Source: JACVRW01 sp963812415 | GTDB taxonomy: Bacteria > Actinomycetota > Thermoleophilia > Solirubrobacterales > Thermoleophilaceae | Length of the DNA: 64,000 nucleotides | Direction of reading: 5' to 3' | NCBI GenBank assembly: GCA_963812415.1 | Contig: CAWEVH010000020.1 | Coordinates: 1-64,000, forward strand | Shown: positions 15,925 through 25,026 of the stretch, piece after piece | Numbering within the stretch: the first letter of the stretch is position 1 | How the letters are laid out: each line of letters starts with the position of its first letter | The notes under the pieces: model-generated | Told to the model about the DNA's origin: nothing | The model's input: the letters and a program-made list of their open reading frames with translations, nothing else | Database searches by the model: none | Made by a program: the position numbers and the translations under genes

Positions 15925-16994
15925 CCCTCGGCGCCCGCCGTGCGCAGGCTTCGCGACGGCGCGCGCTCGCCGAGCCTGAAGCGGGGCTCCGGCTCCGCGC
16001 GGCCCGCCAGCACCGCGGCGGCGTGCTCCGCCAGCGCCGGGCCGTGCTTGTAGCCGTGGCCCGAGCCGCCGCCGAGCAGCCACACGTTCGGCTGCTCGGG
16101 ATGGCGGTCGAAGATGAACTGGCCGTCGGGGGTGAGGCTGTAGTGGCAGCCGGGCGCGGACTGCAGCGGCGCGTCTGCAAGTCCGGGAAAGCGGTGGGCG
16201 AGGTACCCGCGGGCGATCTCGATCGTCTCCGGCGCCGCCTCGAGCGGCCGCTCGTCGGGGTCGACCGGCGCGCCGTCCAGATCGGGCCCGACCTTGAAGC
16301 CGTACGGCTGGACGCGCGCGTGGCCGTAGAAGGCGGCGTCGAAGTCGACCCAGCCGGGGCCGGCCCACTGCGGCGGCGCGTCGAACAGCACCAGCTGCTG
16401 GAAGGTCACCCGGAGCGGCACGAGCTCGGGGAAGAGCCGCGCGAGCCAGGCGCCGCAGGCCCACACGACCACGTCCGCCTCGTGCTCGTCCGCCGGGCTC
16501 GGCTCTGCCTGAACCAGGCGGGCGCCGGCCTCCTGCGCGCGGCGCACCAGCGCGCGCACCCCGTCGGCCGCTCGCAGCACGCCGGCCTCGGGCTCGTAGA
16601 GACCGAAGGCGAGGTCAGCGACGTTCACGCTCGGATAGAGCCGCTCCACCTCTTCCGGGGCAAGCCGCTCGGCGGGAATCCCCTCGGCCCGCAGCACCGT
16701 CTCGCTGTCCGCCTCCCAGCCGTCCTCGCGACGGGCGAACCAGACCACGCCCGACTCCACGAGCACGTCGTGCCCGAGCTCGCGCCAGAGCTCGAACGCG
16801 CGTCGGGCGGAGCGGGCGTAGAAGCTGTCAGCGCCGTGCGAGCAGCGGATCAGGCGGCTCTCCCCGCCCGACTCGGCGCGCGCATCGGCCGGCCGGGCGC
16901 GCTCCACGAGCGTGACCTCCCAGCCCTCGCGCGCGAGACAGTCGGCGAGCGACGCGCCGAACACGCCGGCGCCGATGACGATCGCGGAAGGCAT
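15921..16994 (-). CDS. FAD-dependent sarcosine / N-methyl-amino-acid oxidase family
   Basis: 357-aa DAO-family flavoenzyme. The N-terminal dinucleotide fold is AIVIGAGVFGASLADCLAREG, ending in VER. The ESRLIRCSHG motif matches the SxxxRIIR region of monomeric sarcosine oxidase. GCHYSLTPDGQFIFD carries a Cys at the position that covalently binds FAD in that enzyme. The C-terminal GGGSGHGYKHGPALAE is the second FAD contact. The substrate is predicted to be a secondary amine such as sarcosine or an N-methyl amino acid. The ATG at 16994 is supported by a TAGCTT hexamer 11 nt upstream. It is divergent from recR with overlapping -10 boxes. Confidence 0.85.
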   Translation of the reverse strand: MPSAIVIGAGVFGASLADCLAREGWEVTLVERARPADARAESGGESRLIRCSHGADSFYARSARRAFELWRELGHDVLVESGVVWFARREDGWEADSETVLRAEGIPAERLAPEEVERLYPSVNVADLAFGLYEPEAGVLRAADGVRALVRRAQEAGARLVQAEPSPADEHEADVVVWACGAWLARLFPELVPLRVTFQQLVLFDAPPQWAGPGWVDFDAAFYGHARVQPYGFKVGPDLDGAPVDPDERPLEAAPETIEIARGYLAHRFPGLADAPLQSAPGCHYSLTPDGQFIFDRHPEQPNVWLLGGGSGHGYKHGPALAEHAAAVLAGRAEPEPRFRLGERAPSRSLRTAGAEG

Positions 16995-17005
16995 GGCCGA
17001 CCCCA

Positions 17006-17015
17006 AAGCTACGCT
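17006..17015. promoter_or_regulatory. Overlapping divergent -10 boxes, recR and flavin oxidase
   Basis: AAGCTACGCT encodes TAGCTT on the minus strand (17011-17006) and TACGCT on the plus strand (17010-17015). They lie 11 nt before the oxidase ATG and 9 nt before the recR GTG. RNA polymerase could serve only one side at a time. Confidence 0.5.
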
Positions 17016-17024
17016 TGACGACCC

Positions 17025-17627
17025 GTGTTCGCCGCTCCGGTCAACCGGCTGATCACCGAGCTCGCCCGCCTGCCCGGGATCGGGCAGCGCACGGCGCAGC
17101 GGCTCACCTTCCACATCCTGAACGTCTCCGACGAGGAGGCGCTCGCGCTGGCCGACGCGATCCGCGAGGTCAAGGCGACCGTCGGGCACTGCGAGATCTG
17201 CTTCAACCTCGCCACCGAGGCCACCTGCCGGATCTGCCAGGACGAGCGCCGCGAGGCGGCCACGATCTGCGTCGTGGAGCAGCCGAGCGACGTGATCCCG
17301 CTCGAGCGCTCGGGCGAGTTCCACGGCCGCTACCACGTGCTGGGCGGCGCGCTCTCGCCGATCGACGGCGTGGACCCGGAGGACCTGCACGTGGCCGAAC
17401 TGCTCGGCCGCGTGCAGAACGGCGCCGGCGTGCGCGAGGTCGTGATCGCCACGAACGCCACCACCACGGGCGAGGCCACCGCGCTCTACCTCGCGGACGC
17501 GCTGCGCGAGCGCTCACCGGAGGTGGTCGTGACCCGGCTCGCGAGCGGCCTGCCGGTGGGCTCGGACCTCGAGTACGCCGACGAGATCACGCTCGGCCGC
17601 GCGCTGCGCGGACGGCAGGCGCTCTAG
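17025..17627 (+). CDS. recR: Recombination mediator RecR
   Basis: 200-aa partner of RecF/RecO that helps load RecA at gaps. The N-terminal helix-hairpin-helix is LITELARLPGIGQRTAQRL. The four-Cys zinc finger is CEIC...CRIC (about 66-81). The Toprim domain follows, with VVEQPSDVIPLERSGEFHGRYHVLGG, then the C-terminal VIATNATTTGEATALYLA and TRLASGLPVGSDLEYADEITLGRAL. Full family length. GTG 17025 follows a TACGCT hexamer by 9 nt. It is near dnaX-ybaB, as usual, but three genes intervene. Confidence 0.97.
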   Translation: MFAAPVNRLITELARLPGIGQRTAQRLTFHILNVSDEEALALADAIREVKATVGHCEICFNLATEATCRICQDERREAATICVVEQPSDVIPLERSGEFHGRYHVLGGALSPIDGVDPEDLHVAELLGRVQNGAGVREVVIATNATTTGEATALYLADALRERSPEVVVTRLASGLPVGSDLEYADEITLGRALRGRQAL

Positions 17628-17628
17628 G

Positions 17629-17634
17629 TAGGCT
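17629..17634 (+). promoter_or_regulatory. -10 hexamer TAGGCT for the molybdopterin oxidoreductase
   Basis: TAGGCT ends 7 nt before the ATG at 17642 and overlaps the recR stop region. This again predicts a leaderless start. Confidence 0.45.
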
Positions 17635-17641
17635 CGGCGGG

Positions 17642-19641
17642 ATGGCCGCCGCCAAGATCGTGCGCGGCGCCTGCCCGCACGACTGCCCCGACACCTGCGC
17701 GATGCACGTGACCGTCGAGGACGGGCGGGCCACGCACGTGACCGGGGATCCCGACCACCCGATCACGGTCGGCTTCCTGTGCGGCAAGGTGTCCAACTAC
17801 CTCGATCGCGTCTACTCGGAGGAGCGCGTTCTCCACCCGCTCGTGCGCGAGGGCGGCGAGCTGCGGCGGGCGTCGTGGGACGACGCGCTCGAGCGCGTCG
17901 CCGCCGGCCTCGAAGCCGTGCGTGACGAGTTCGGCGGCGAGTCGATCCTGCCCTACTCCTACATGGGCACCCAGGGCCTGATCCAGGGCGACGTGATGAG
18001 CGCGCGGGTGATGAACGCGCTCGGCGCGACCCGGCTCGAGCGGACGATCTGCGCCACGGCCGGGCGTCGTCGGCGTGGCGATGGCGCACGGGCTCTCGCC
18101 CGAGGTCGACCCCGAGGAGTGGCCGAACGCCCGCTACGTGCTGATCTGGGGCTGGAACCCGATGTCGACCGCGCCCGCACCTCTGGCGCAAGCTCCTCGA
18201 CGCGCGCAAGGCCGGCGCGCGGATCGTGGTCGTCGACCCGTTCCGCAGCCGCACCGCGCGCGTGGCGGACGAGCACCTGCGCCCGCTCCCCGGCAGCGAC
18301 GCCGCGCTCGCGATCGGGATGATGCGCGCGATCGTGGACGCTGGGCTCCACGACGAGGACTGGTGCCGGGCGCACACCGAGGGCTACGACGAGCTGCTCG
18401 CGGAGCTGGCCGAATGGTCGCTCGAGCGCGCCTCCGAGCTGTGCGGCGTGCCGGCCGACGACATCGCCCGCGTGGGCCGCGAGTTCGCCACGACGCGGCC
18501 GGCGCTGCTGCGGCTCGGGGTGGGCGCGCAGCGTCACGCGGGAGCGCCGCAGGCGTACGCGACGATCGCCTCGCTTCCCTGCCTGACCGGCGCCTGGCGC
18601 GATCGCGGCGGGGGCTGCTCGTACATCCCCCGCGCCACCGCCGCGGCGGTGAGCGCGGCGCCGCTGCAACGCCCGGACCTGCTGCCCGGCCCGGCGCGGA
18701 CGATCAACATGTCCCAGCTCGGGCAAGCGCTCACCGATCCCGCGCTCGACCCACCGGTGAAGGCGCTCGTGTGCTGGAACTCCAACCCGGCGGCGATCGC
18801 GCCCGACCAGGAGCGGGTGCTCGAGGGGCTCCGCCGCCCGGACCTGTTCACGGTGGTGCTGGAGCAGTTCATGACGGACACGGCGGCGGAGGCCGACGTG
18901 GTGCTGCCCGCCACGACCCAGCTCGAGCACCTCGACGTGGTGTTCTCCTGGGGCCACCACTACCTGACCTGGAACGAGCCGGCGATCGAGCCGCTCGGCG
19001 AGGCCAAGCCGAACACGGAGACCTTCCGGTTGCTCGCTGCGCGGCTCGGGCTCGACGACCCCTGCTTCCGCGAGAGCGACGAGCAGCTGGTCGACGCGCT
19101 GCTGGCCGGCTTCGAGGAGAACGGGCTGCGCGAACGCGGCTGGACGAAGGTCGACCTCGGCCAGGGCCCGACACCCCACGCCGAGGGCGGCTTCGGTACG
19201 GACAGCGGCAGGGCGACGCTGCGCGCCGAGTACGTGCCGCCGGCCGAGGTCGCCGACGCCTCGCTCGAGGAGCGCTTCCCGCTCGCGATGATCACCCCGA
19301 AGACGCACCTGTTCCTCAACTCGAGCTTCGCCAACCAGGAGCGTCAGCACTCGGCGCAGCCCGAGCCGGAGGTGGTGCTGCATCCGGACGACGCCGCCGC
19401 CCGCGGGATCGGCGAGGGCGCGCTCGTGCGGGTGTTCAACGACCGGGGCGGCTTCTCGTGCCGCGCTCGCGTGTCCGACGACGCGCGGCCCGGCGTGCTC
19501 GTGGCGCCGATGGGCTGGTGGAACGCCGACTACCCGGAGGGCCGGAGCGGGCAGGCCACCACGCCGCAGCTCCTGACCGAGCTCGGCAACGCGCCGACGT
19601 TCAACGACAATCGCGTCGAGGCTCAGCGGATCAGCCCGTAG
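17642..19641 (+). CDS. Molybdopterin-dependent oxidoreductase (two frameshifts as sequenced)
   Basis: About 665 aa when repaired. Member of the Mo-bisPGD / DMSO-reductase family. The N-terminal Fe-S motif is CPHDCPDTCAM...FLCGK. Molybdopterin-binding stretches include ARYVLIWGWNPMSTAP and VVVDPFRSRTA. The C-terminal dinucleotide-binding region includes FLNSSFANQ, RVFNDRGGF and APMGWWN. Two single-base shifts break it. GCCGGGCGTC at about 18060-18066 has one G too many (restoring AGVVGVAMAHG). GCGCCCGCAC at about 18171-18180 has one G too many (restoring TAPHLWRKLLDARK). The substrate is unknown; formate, thiosulfate or polysulfide enzymes share the fold. No partner Fe-S or membrane subunit is adjacent. 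Confidence 0.8.
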
Positions 19642-20873
19642 TTCTCCTTGGCCACCAGGATCCGGCCCACGGCCTGGTCGACCCGCTCGCGCGGGATGCG
19701 GCCGGCGCGGACGGCTCGCAGCACCGCGACGTAGGCCGCCTGCTGGTCGCCCGCCGGCCCGGAGACGAGCAGCATGTCGGCGCCGGCGCGGACGGCGCGC
19801 ACCGCCGCGCCCGGGACGCTCGAGAGGGTGGTGATGGCGGGATCGGCGAGGTCATCGGTCAGAGCCACGCCCTCGAAGCCGAGGTCGTCGCGCAGGAGGT
19901 CGGTGGCCACCTCCTTCGAGAGTGAGCCCGGCACGGTGAAGTCGCTCATCGGATAGAGCGCGTGACTGAGCGTCACGCCCGGCACGCCGGCGGCGATCGC
20001 GGCCTCGAAGGGCAGCAGGTCGCGCGCGCGCAGCTCCGGCAGGCCGAGTCCGACGCTCGCCGGCCCGTCCTCGGTGGACTGGTCGGCCGAGCCGAGCCCG
20101 GGGAAGTGTCGTACGGAGCTGAACACGCGCTCCCTGCGGTAGGCCCTCACCGTGGCGTCGGCGAACGCGGCCACCTCGTCGGGCTCGTCCGAGTACACGC
20201 GCGCCCCGAGCGCCGAGCCCGCCGGCAGGCCGACATCCACCACGGGGCCCAGCACGCCGGTAACCCCCAGCCCGCGCAAGGTGTCGGCAGAGTCGCGTGC
20301 CTGCGCGGCGGCCTCTCGCGCGCTTCCGAGGTCGGCGGGCGCGGCCGAGGGTGGGAGGTCGGGGAACGAGTTGAGGTCCCCACCCTCCTGGCTCGCCATC
20401 ACCCAAGGCGGTACGTGCCGCGCGCGGCGCGCCACCGCGCTCACCTCCCCGGCCAGTGCGCTGAGCTGGGCGGCGTCGAGGTAATTCGGTCCGGCGAGGA
20501 CAACGCCGCCGAGGTCGAGCCGGCGCAGCCGACCGAAGATCTCGGCGGTCGCGTCGGTTCCCCGGAAGCCGAACAGGAAGAGCTGCGCGACCTTGCGCTC
20601 GAGCGGCAGGCGCCGGGCCAGGTCGGCCACGCTGCGGGGCACCGCCGGCCCCCGCGCGGCCTCGTCGCGGTCGGCCGCCGGCGGCACGATCCGGGCGAGG
20701 AACGACACCTGCTCCTTCGGCTCGGCCCGGCCCGCCTCCGGTACCGGACCGGAGGGGCCGCCGTCGCCGCCGTCGTGGTTCGCGCCGACGACGATGCCGG
20801 ACACGCCCGCCGCGAGCGCCAGCGCGGCGAGGACGATGATCGCGAGTCGGCGCCGGACCGGCTGTGCTGGCAC
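19623..20873 (-). CDS. Glycoside hydrolase family 3, NagZ-like
   Basis: 416 aa with an N-terminal signal anchor (RRRLAIIVLAALALAAG) and a single GH3 TIM-barrel domain like NagZ-type beta-N-acetylglucosaminidases. Seen: VAQLFLFGFRG, GGVVLAGPN, FSSVRHFPGLG (the KHFPG site, with Arg for Lys), and GVALTDDLADPA with the nucleophile Asp of the TDDL motif. The DSH catalytic loop typical of NagZ is not evident after HFPG. Catalytic efficiency or substrate may therefore differ. A role in peptidoglycan turnover outside the membrane is inferred. GTG 20873 lies 7 nt after a TAGCTT hexamer and is divergent from lysC. Confidence 0.82.
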   Translation of the reverse strand: MPAQPVRRRLAIIVLAALALAAGVSGIVVGANHDGGDGGPSGPVPEAGRAEPKEQVSFLARIVPPAADRDEAARGPAVPRSVADLARRLPLERKVAQLFLFGFRGTDATAEIFGRLRRLDLGGVVLAGPNYLDAAQLSALAGEVSAVARRARHVPPWVMASQEGGDLNSFPDLPPSAAPADLGSAREAAAQARDSADTLRGLGVTGVLGPVVDVGLPAGSALGARVYSDEPDEVAAFADATVRAYRRERVFSSVRHFPGLGSADQSTEDGPASVGLGLPELRARDLLPFEAAIAAGVPGVTLSHALYPMSDFTVPGSLSKEVATDLLRDDLGFEGVALTDDLADPAITTLSSVPGAAVRAVRAGADMLLVSGPAGDQQAAYVAVLRAVRAGRIPRERVDQAVGRILVAKENYGLIR

Positions 20874-20880
20874 GGGCCGA

Positions 20881-20905
20881 AAGCTACCCGCCGCGCGGGT
20901 ATCGT
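20881..20905. promoter_or_regulatory. Divergent -10 boxes, GH3 and lysC
   Basis: TAGCTT on the minus strand (plus 20886-20881) ends 7 nt before the GH3 GTG at 20873. TATCGT on the plus strand (20900-20905) ends 7 nt before the lysC GTG at 20913. Both spacings fit leaderless transcripts. Confidence 0.5.
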
Positions 20906-20912
20906 TCGCCCC

Positions 20913-22208
20913 GTGCAAGGGCACGGGCCGAGCGGCGACACGGTGGTCATGAAGTTCGGCGGGACGTCGGTGGCGGATGCCGAGCGCATCAAGCGCGCCG
21001 CCGGCCGGATCGTGACCGCCAAGGAGGACGGCCGCGGGGTGGTAGCGGTGCTGTCGGCGCGGGGCAAGCACACCGACGAGCTCGCCTCGCTCGCGCACGA
21101 GGTCTCCGAGCGCCCGCACCCGCGGGAGATGGACATGCTGCTGTCCACGGGCGAGCGAGTCTCATGCGCCCTGGCGGCGATGGTGATCAACGACCTCGGC
21201 CACGAGGCGATCTCCCTCACCGGCTCGCAGGCGGGGATCGTGACCGACTCGGGCCACACCAAGGCGCGCATCCTCGAGGTCAAGGCGCACCGGATCCAGG
21301 CGGCGCTCGACACGGGCAAGATCGTGCTGGTGGCGGGCTTCCAGGGGGTGTCGCACGACTCGCTCGACGTCACGACCCTCGGGCGCGGGGGCTCGGACAC
21401 GACGGCGGTCGCGCTCGCCGCGGCGCTCGAGGCGGAGGTGTGCGAGATCTACACGGACGTCGCGGGTGTCTTCAGCGCCGACCCGCGTCTCGTTCCCGAG
21501 GCGCGCAAGCTGCCGGTCGTGACCTTCGAGGAGATGCTCGAGATGTCGGCCTCCGGCGCGGGCGTCCTCCAGCTGCGCTCGGTCGAGTACGCGCGCAACC
21601 ACGGGGTCACGATCCACTGCCGCTCAAGCTTCGAAGATGGAGCCGGTACCGTGGTCCAGGACGAGGAGCTGACGATGGAACGACCGCTCGTGACAGCCGT
21701 GACCCACTCGACCGCCGAGGCGCGGATCACGCTGCTCGGGCTGCCCGATCGCCCGGGAATCGCGGGCCGCGTGCTCACCGCGCTGGCCGACGCAAACGTC
21801 AACGTCGACATGATCATCCAGAACGAGCCCGAGTCCGACGGCCACCTCGCCGACATGTCCTTCACGGTCCCGCGCGACGACCTGAGCGCGGCGCGCGAGG
21901 CGCTCGATCCGCTCGACGCCGAGCTCGGCTTCGCCGCCATCCAGTCCGACGACCGGATGGGAAAGGTGTCCGTGGTGGGCGCGGGAATGAAGAGCCACCC
22001 CGGCGTGGCCGCCAAGACCTTCACGGTGCTCGGCGAGGCGGGCGTGAACATCGAGATGATCTCCACCTCCCCGATCAAGATCTCGTGCGTGGTGCGCGAG
22101 GAGCACGTCGAGCAGGCGGTGAAGGACCTGCACACAGCCTTCGAGCTGGGGGCGGACGCCGTGCTGCCCGAGGACGTGGCGGGCGTGCACAGGCCGAAGG
22201 TCGCATGA
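20913..22208 (+). CDS. lysC: Aspartate kinase
   Basis: 431-aa enzyme phosphorylating aspartate (EC 2.7.2.4), first step to lysine, threonine and methionine. The catalytic domain begins VVMKFGGTSVADAERIK. It continues MDMLLSTGERVSCALAAM, DVTTLGRGGSDTTAVALAA and CEIYTDVAGVFSADPR. Two C-terminal ACT domains (about 275-431, with VNVDMIIQNE and VNIEMISTSPIKISC) are the usual lysine/threonine feedback sites. GTG 20913 is preferred because of TATCGT 7 nt upstream; ATG 20949 is the alternative. The stop overlaps the asd start (ATGA), so the two are translationally coupled. Confidence 0.96.
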   Translation: MQGHGPSGDTVVMKFGGTSVADAERIKRAAGRIVTAKEDGRGVVAVLSARGKHTDELASLAHEVSERPHPREMDMLLSTGERVSCALAAMVINDLGHEAISLTGSQAGIVTDSGHTKARILEVKAHRIQAALDTGKIVLVAGFQGVSHDSLDVTTLGRGGSDTTAVALAAALEAEVCEIYTDVAGVFSADPRLVPEARKLPVVTFEEMLEMSASGAGVLQLRSVEYARNHGVTIHCRSSFEDGAGTVVQDEELTMERPLVTAVTHSTAEARITLLGLPDRPGIAGRVLTALADANVNVDMIIQNEPESDGHLADMSFTVPRDDLSAAREALDPLDAELGFAAIQSDDRMGKVSVVGAGMKSHPGVAAKTFTVLGEAGVNIEMISTSPIKISCVVREEHVEQAVKDLHTAFELGADAVLPEDVAGVHRPKVA

Positions 22209-23231
22209 GAGTCGCGGTGGTAGGCGCCACCGGCGCCGTCGGCTCCACGATGCTGGACGTGCTGCGCGAGCGCTCGTTCCCGGCCGGCGAGGTGGTGCCG
22301 TTCGCCTCGGAGCGCTCGGCCGGCCGCTCGATCGGGTGGAACGGCCAGGAGCTCACGGTGGCGAGCCTCGACGACGAGTCGATCCGGGGCTTCGACGTGG
22401 CCCTGTTCTCGGCGGGCTCGGCGGTGAGCGCCGAGTGGGCGCCGCGCTTCGCGGAGGCCGGCGCCGTGGTCGTCGACAACTCGTCTCAGTGGCGCATGCA
22501 CGACGACGTCCCGCTCGTGGTGTCCGAGGTCAACCCCGATGCGCTCGAGAGCCACCGGGGCATCGTGGCCAACCCCAACTGCACGACGATGCAGACGGTG
22601 GTGGCGCTCGGCCCGATCCTCCGCGAGGCGGGCATCGAGCGGGTGGTGATGTCGAGCTACCAGGCCGTCTCCGGCACCGGGCAGCGGGCGATCGAGGAGC
22701 TCCACACCCAGGCCGACGCCATGATCGGCGCCCACGACATGCCGGCGCCCTCGGTCTACCCGCACCAGATCGCCTTCAACGTGCTGCCGCAGGTCGAGAC
22801 GTTCGCCGACGGCGACGACTACACGACCGAGGAGCGCAAGTGCATGCGCGAGACGCGCAAGATCCTGGGCCTCGAGGAGCTCGGCGTGTCCGCCACCTGC
22901 GCGCGCGTGCCGGTGTTCACCGGGCACGCGGTGTCGGCCAACGTGCAGACGCGCGACCCGCTCTCGGCCCAGGAGTGCCGCGAGCTGCTCGAGCTCGGGG
23001 CCGGGGCTGACGGTGATCGACGACCCCGGGAACGGCCTCTACCCGACCTCCCTCGACGCCGCCGGGCGCGACGACGTGCTCGTCGGCCGGATCCGCTCCG
23101 ACCCCTCACACGAGCGCTGCCTCAACCTCTGGATCGTGGGCAACAACCTGCGCAAGGGGGCTGCCACGAACGCCGTGCAGGTCGCCGAGCTGCTTCAGGT
23201 CCGCGGTCTGCTGGGCGCGCGCACGGCCTGA
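22205..23231 (+). CDS. asd: Aspartate-semialdehyde dehydrogenase (one frameshift as sequenced)
   Basis: About 341 aa when repaired; makes aspartate semialdehyde from aspartyl phosphate (EC 1.2.1.11). The NADP fold is RVAVVGATGAVGSTML. The catalytic Cys is in NPNCTTMQ (about C126). SSYQAVSGTGQ and the His-containing C-terminal CLNLWIVGNNLRKGAA complete the family pattern. The frame changes near 22996-23008, where GGGGCCGGGG has one G too many. Removing it joins LLELGAGLTV to IDDPGNGLYPTSLDAAG. The gene is essential in most bacteria, so a sequencing error is more likely than a pseudogene. Coupled to lysC. Confidence 0.9.
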
Positions 23232-23243
23232 GCCGGGCTCAGC

Positions 23244-23891
23244 TCAGCCGCTGATCGGGCGCAGCTCGTCGTCCACCACCACAGGCTGCTCCTGTCGCGG
23301 CAGGCGCGACAGCTCGCGGCGCGAGGCGATGCCGAGCTTGCGATAGATGTTGCGCGCGTGGGTGCGCACGGTCTCGATCCCGATCGAGAGCCGCTGCGCG
23401 ATCTGGCCGTTGGTCGCCCCGTCCTGGAGCAGCTCGAGCACCTCGGCCTCGCGCGGGGTGAGCAGGTCCGCCCCCTCGATGCCGAGGCTCCGAACGCCGC
23501 CTCCTGAGGCCGCCGAGCGCGGCAGCACGTGCATCCCGCGCGAGGCGAGGTGGATGGCGTTCACGATGTCGCGCCCCTCCGTCTCCTTCGACAGGCAGGC
23601 GGTGGCGCCGAACGAGAGCATCTGATTGCACTCGGCGGCCGTGGGGCGGTTCGCCAGCACGACGATCCGGGTGCCCGGGTGGGTCTGGTGGAGCTGGTAG
23701 ACCTGCGCCGGCGTCTGGAGCGAGCCGAAGTTGAGCAGCACGACATCGGGCCCGTGCTCCTCGATCGCCTTCTCCACCTCGGCGGCCGGGATGCCGGCGG
23801 CCACCAGCTCGAGGTTCGGGTCCTCGGAGATCAGCACGCCGAGGCCGACCGCGACGAGATCCTCGAACTTGGCGGACACGACCGTGGGCAT
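23244..23891 (-). CDS. LuxR/NarL-type regulator with altered receiver
   Basis: 215 aa. An N-terminal response-regulator-like domain is followed by a C-terminal LuxR helix-turn-helix (LTPREAEVLELLQDGATNGQIAQ, then TVRTHARNIYRKLGI). The receiver lacks the acidic pair after strand 1, and its phospho-acceptor position reads DVVLLNFG, with Asn where Asp is expected. The switch Lys region (CLSKE) is kept. It is probably phosphorylation-independent (an atypical response regulator). No histidine kinase is adjacent. TAGACT (minus strand, plus 23899-23904) lies 7 nt before the ATG. Targets are unknown. Confidence 0.85.
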   Translation of the reverse strand: MPTVVSAKFEDLVAVGLGVLISEDPNLELVAAGIPAAEVEKAIEEHGPDVVLLNFGSLQTPAQVYQLHQTHPGTRIVVLANRPTAAECNQMLSFGATACLSKETEGRDIVNAIHLASRGMHVLPRSAASGGGVRSLGIEGADLLTPREAEVLELLQDGATNGQIAQRLSIGIETVRTHARNIYRKLGIASRRELSRLPRQEQPVVVDDELRPISG

Positions 23892-23948
23892 CGGCCTGAG
23901 TCTACGCCCGCAGGGGGGAGAAGGGGGGAGATGGCATCACCCACTGGG

Positions 23949-24104
23949 GTACCCCGATCGGTCCTCCCGAAATCCCCTCAAGATCACTCGCGCGGGGTGG
24001 CGACGAAACGGCGTCCCGGCGGGAATGCATTCCGGCACAGCACTTCGACAGGACGGAATGGGGTACGTCCAGGAGCGGAAACCGGTCAGGGAGGGCCGGT
24101 TTTT
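23949..24104 (+). ncRNA. Candidate structured RNA ending in an intrinsic terminator
   Basis: In a gap between two minus-strand genes, the plus strand can form a closing stem GTACCCC (23949-23955) with GGGGTAC (24060-24066). A stem CATTCCG (24028-24034) with CGGAATG (24054-24060) lies inside it. A terminator-like hairpin with T5 follows at 24079-24104. No plus-strand ORF explains the terminator. A small RNA is possible. No known RNA family was recognised. Confidence 0.3.
24079..24104 (+). terminator. Intrinsic terminator, plus strand
   Basis: Stem AAACCGG (24079-24085) and CCGGTTT (24096-24102) with a 10-nt loop, running into TTTTT. The U-tract orients it to the plus strand, although both flanking genes are on the minus strand. 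Confidence 0.5.
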
Positions 24105-24123
24105 CGCGTTCTGAGGCGGGCCC

Positions 24124-25026
24124 TCAGGCCGCCGCCGGCTCGGCCAGCTTGCGCTGCACGTCCTTGGTCGAGACCACGTGCTTGCCCATGCCGAGCTCCT
24201 TGGGCTCGAGCCCCAGCGCGAGGCCGACCATCTGCGGCAGGTGGAGCACCGGCACGCCGAGGTCGCGCTCGACGAACTTGGCCGCGGCCGGCTGCTGGAG
24301 GTCGAGGTTCAGGTGGCAGAGCGGGCAGGGCGTGACGAGGCAGTCCGCGCCCGCGTCGATCGCGTCGGCCAGGTGACGGCCTGCCTGGCGCAGTGAGGTG
24401 GTCCGGTTCATGGTGATCACGGGGAAGCCGCAGCACTTGCGGGCGCCCGCGTACTCCACGGGCTCGGCGCCCAGGGCCTCGATCACCATGTCCAGGTAGC
24501 GGTCGCGCTCGGGATGCTCGGCGAAGCCGAGCCGCTTCGTGGGCCGCACGATGTAGCAGCCGTAGAAGGGGGCGATGCGCAGCCCGGCGAGCGGACGCTC
24601 GACCCGCTCGCGCAGGGTGTCCAGCCCGATCTCCTCCACGAGGATCCAGAGGAAGTTCTTGTTCCACCAGCCGGCGCCGGCCTGGTAGGAGAGGCCCTCG
24701 GGCTCGAGGTGGGAGTTGACCTCGCCGCGGTAGAAGCCGCCGGCGTCGAGGCGCTCCTGGCACTCGGACTGGGCGCCCTGGCAGGTCGAGCAGATGTTCA
24801 TCATGCCCGCCGCGCCCTCCACCCGCTGCGCCATCGCGAACGTGCGCGCGTTCAGGGTGTCCACCAGCTCCTGGTTGTGCTCGGCGATCACGCCGGCGCC
24901 GCAGCAGTTGGCGCGGTCGAGCTCGACGAGCTCGAGGTCGAGCAGCGGCGCGACCTTCGCGACCGAGCCATGCAGCTCGGGGGTGAATCCCCGGGACACG
25001 CACCCGGGCCAGTAGGCCAGCTTCAC
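24124..25026 (-). CDS. Succinate dehydrogenase CCG-domain subunit (SdhE/HdrB-like)
   Basis: 300 aa with two cysteine-rich CCG domains like heterodisulfide reductase subunit B. The first has PGCVSRG, then ANCCGAG and CSTCQ. The second has FYGCYIV, then RKCCGFPV and CPLCH. Next to sdhA and sdhB, such a protein replaces the usual membrane anchors SdhC/SdhD in type E succinate:quinone reductases and in methylmenaquinol:fumarate reductases. It probably passes electrons between SdhB and a membrane quinone. GTG 25026 overlaps the sdhB stop (GTGA), so it is the third gene of the operon. No membrane-anchor gene follows. Confidence 0.82.
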   Translation of the reverse strand: MKLAYWPGCVSRGFTPELHGSVAKVAPLLDLELVELDRANCCGAGVIAEHNQELVDTLNARTFAMAQRVEGAAGMMNICSTCQGAQSECQERLDAGGFYRGEVNSHLEPEGLSYQAGAGWWNKNFLWILVEEIGLDTLRERVERPLAGLRIAPFYGCYIVRPTKRLGFAEHPERDRYLDMVIEALGAEPVEYAGARKCCGFPVITMNRTTSLRQAGRHLADAIDAGADCLVTPCPLCHLNLDLQQPAAAKFVERDLGVPVLHLPQMVGLALGLEPKELGMGKHVVSTKDVQRKLAEPAAA

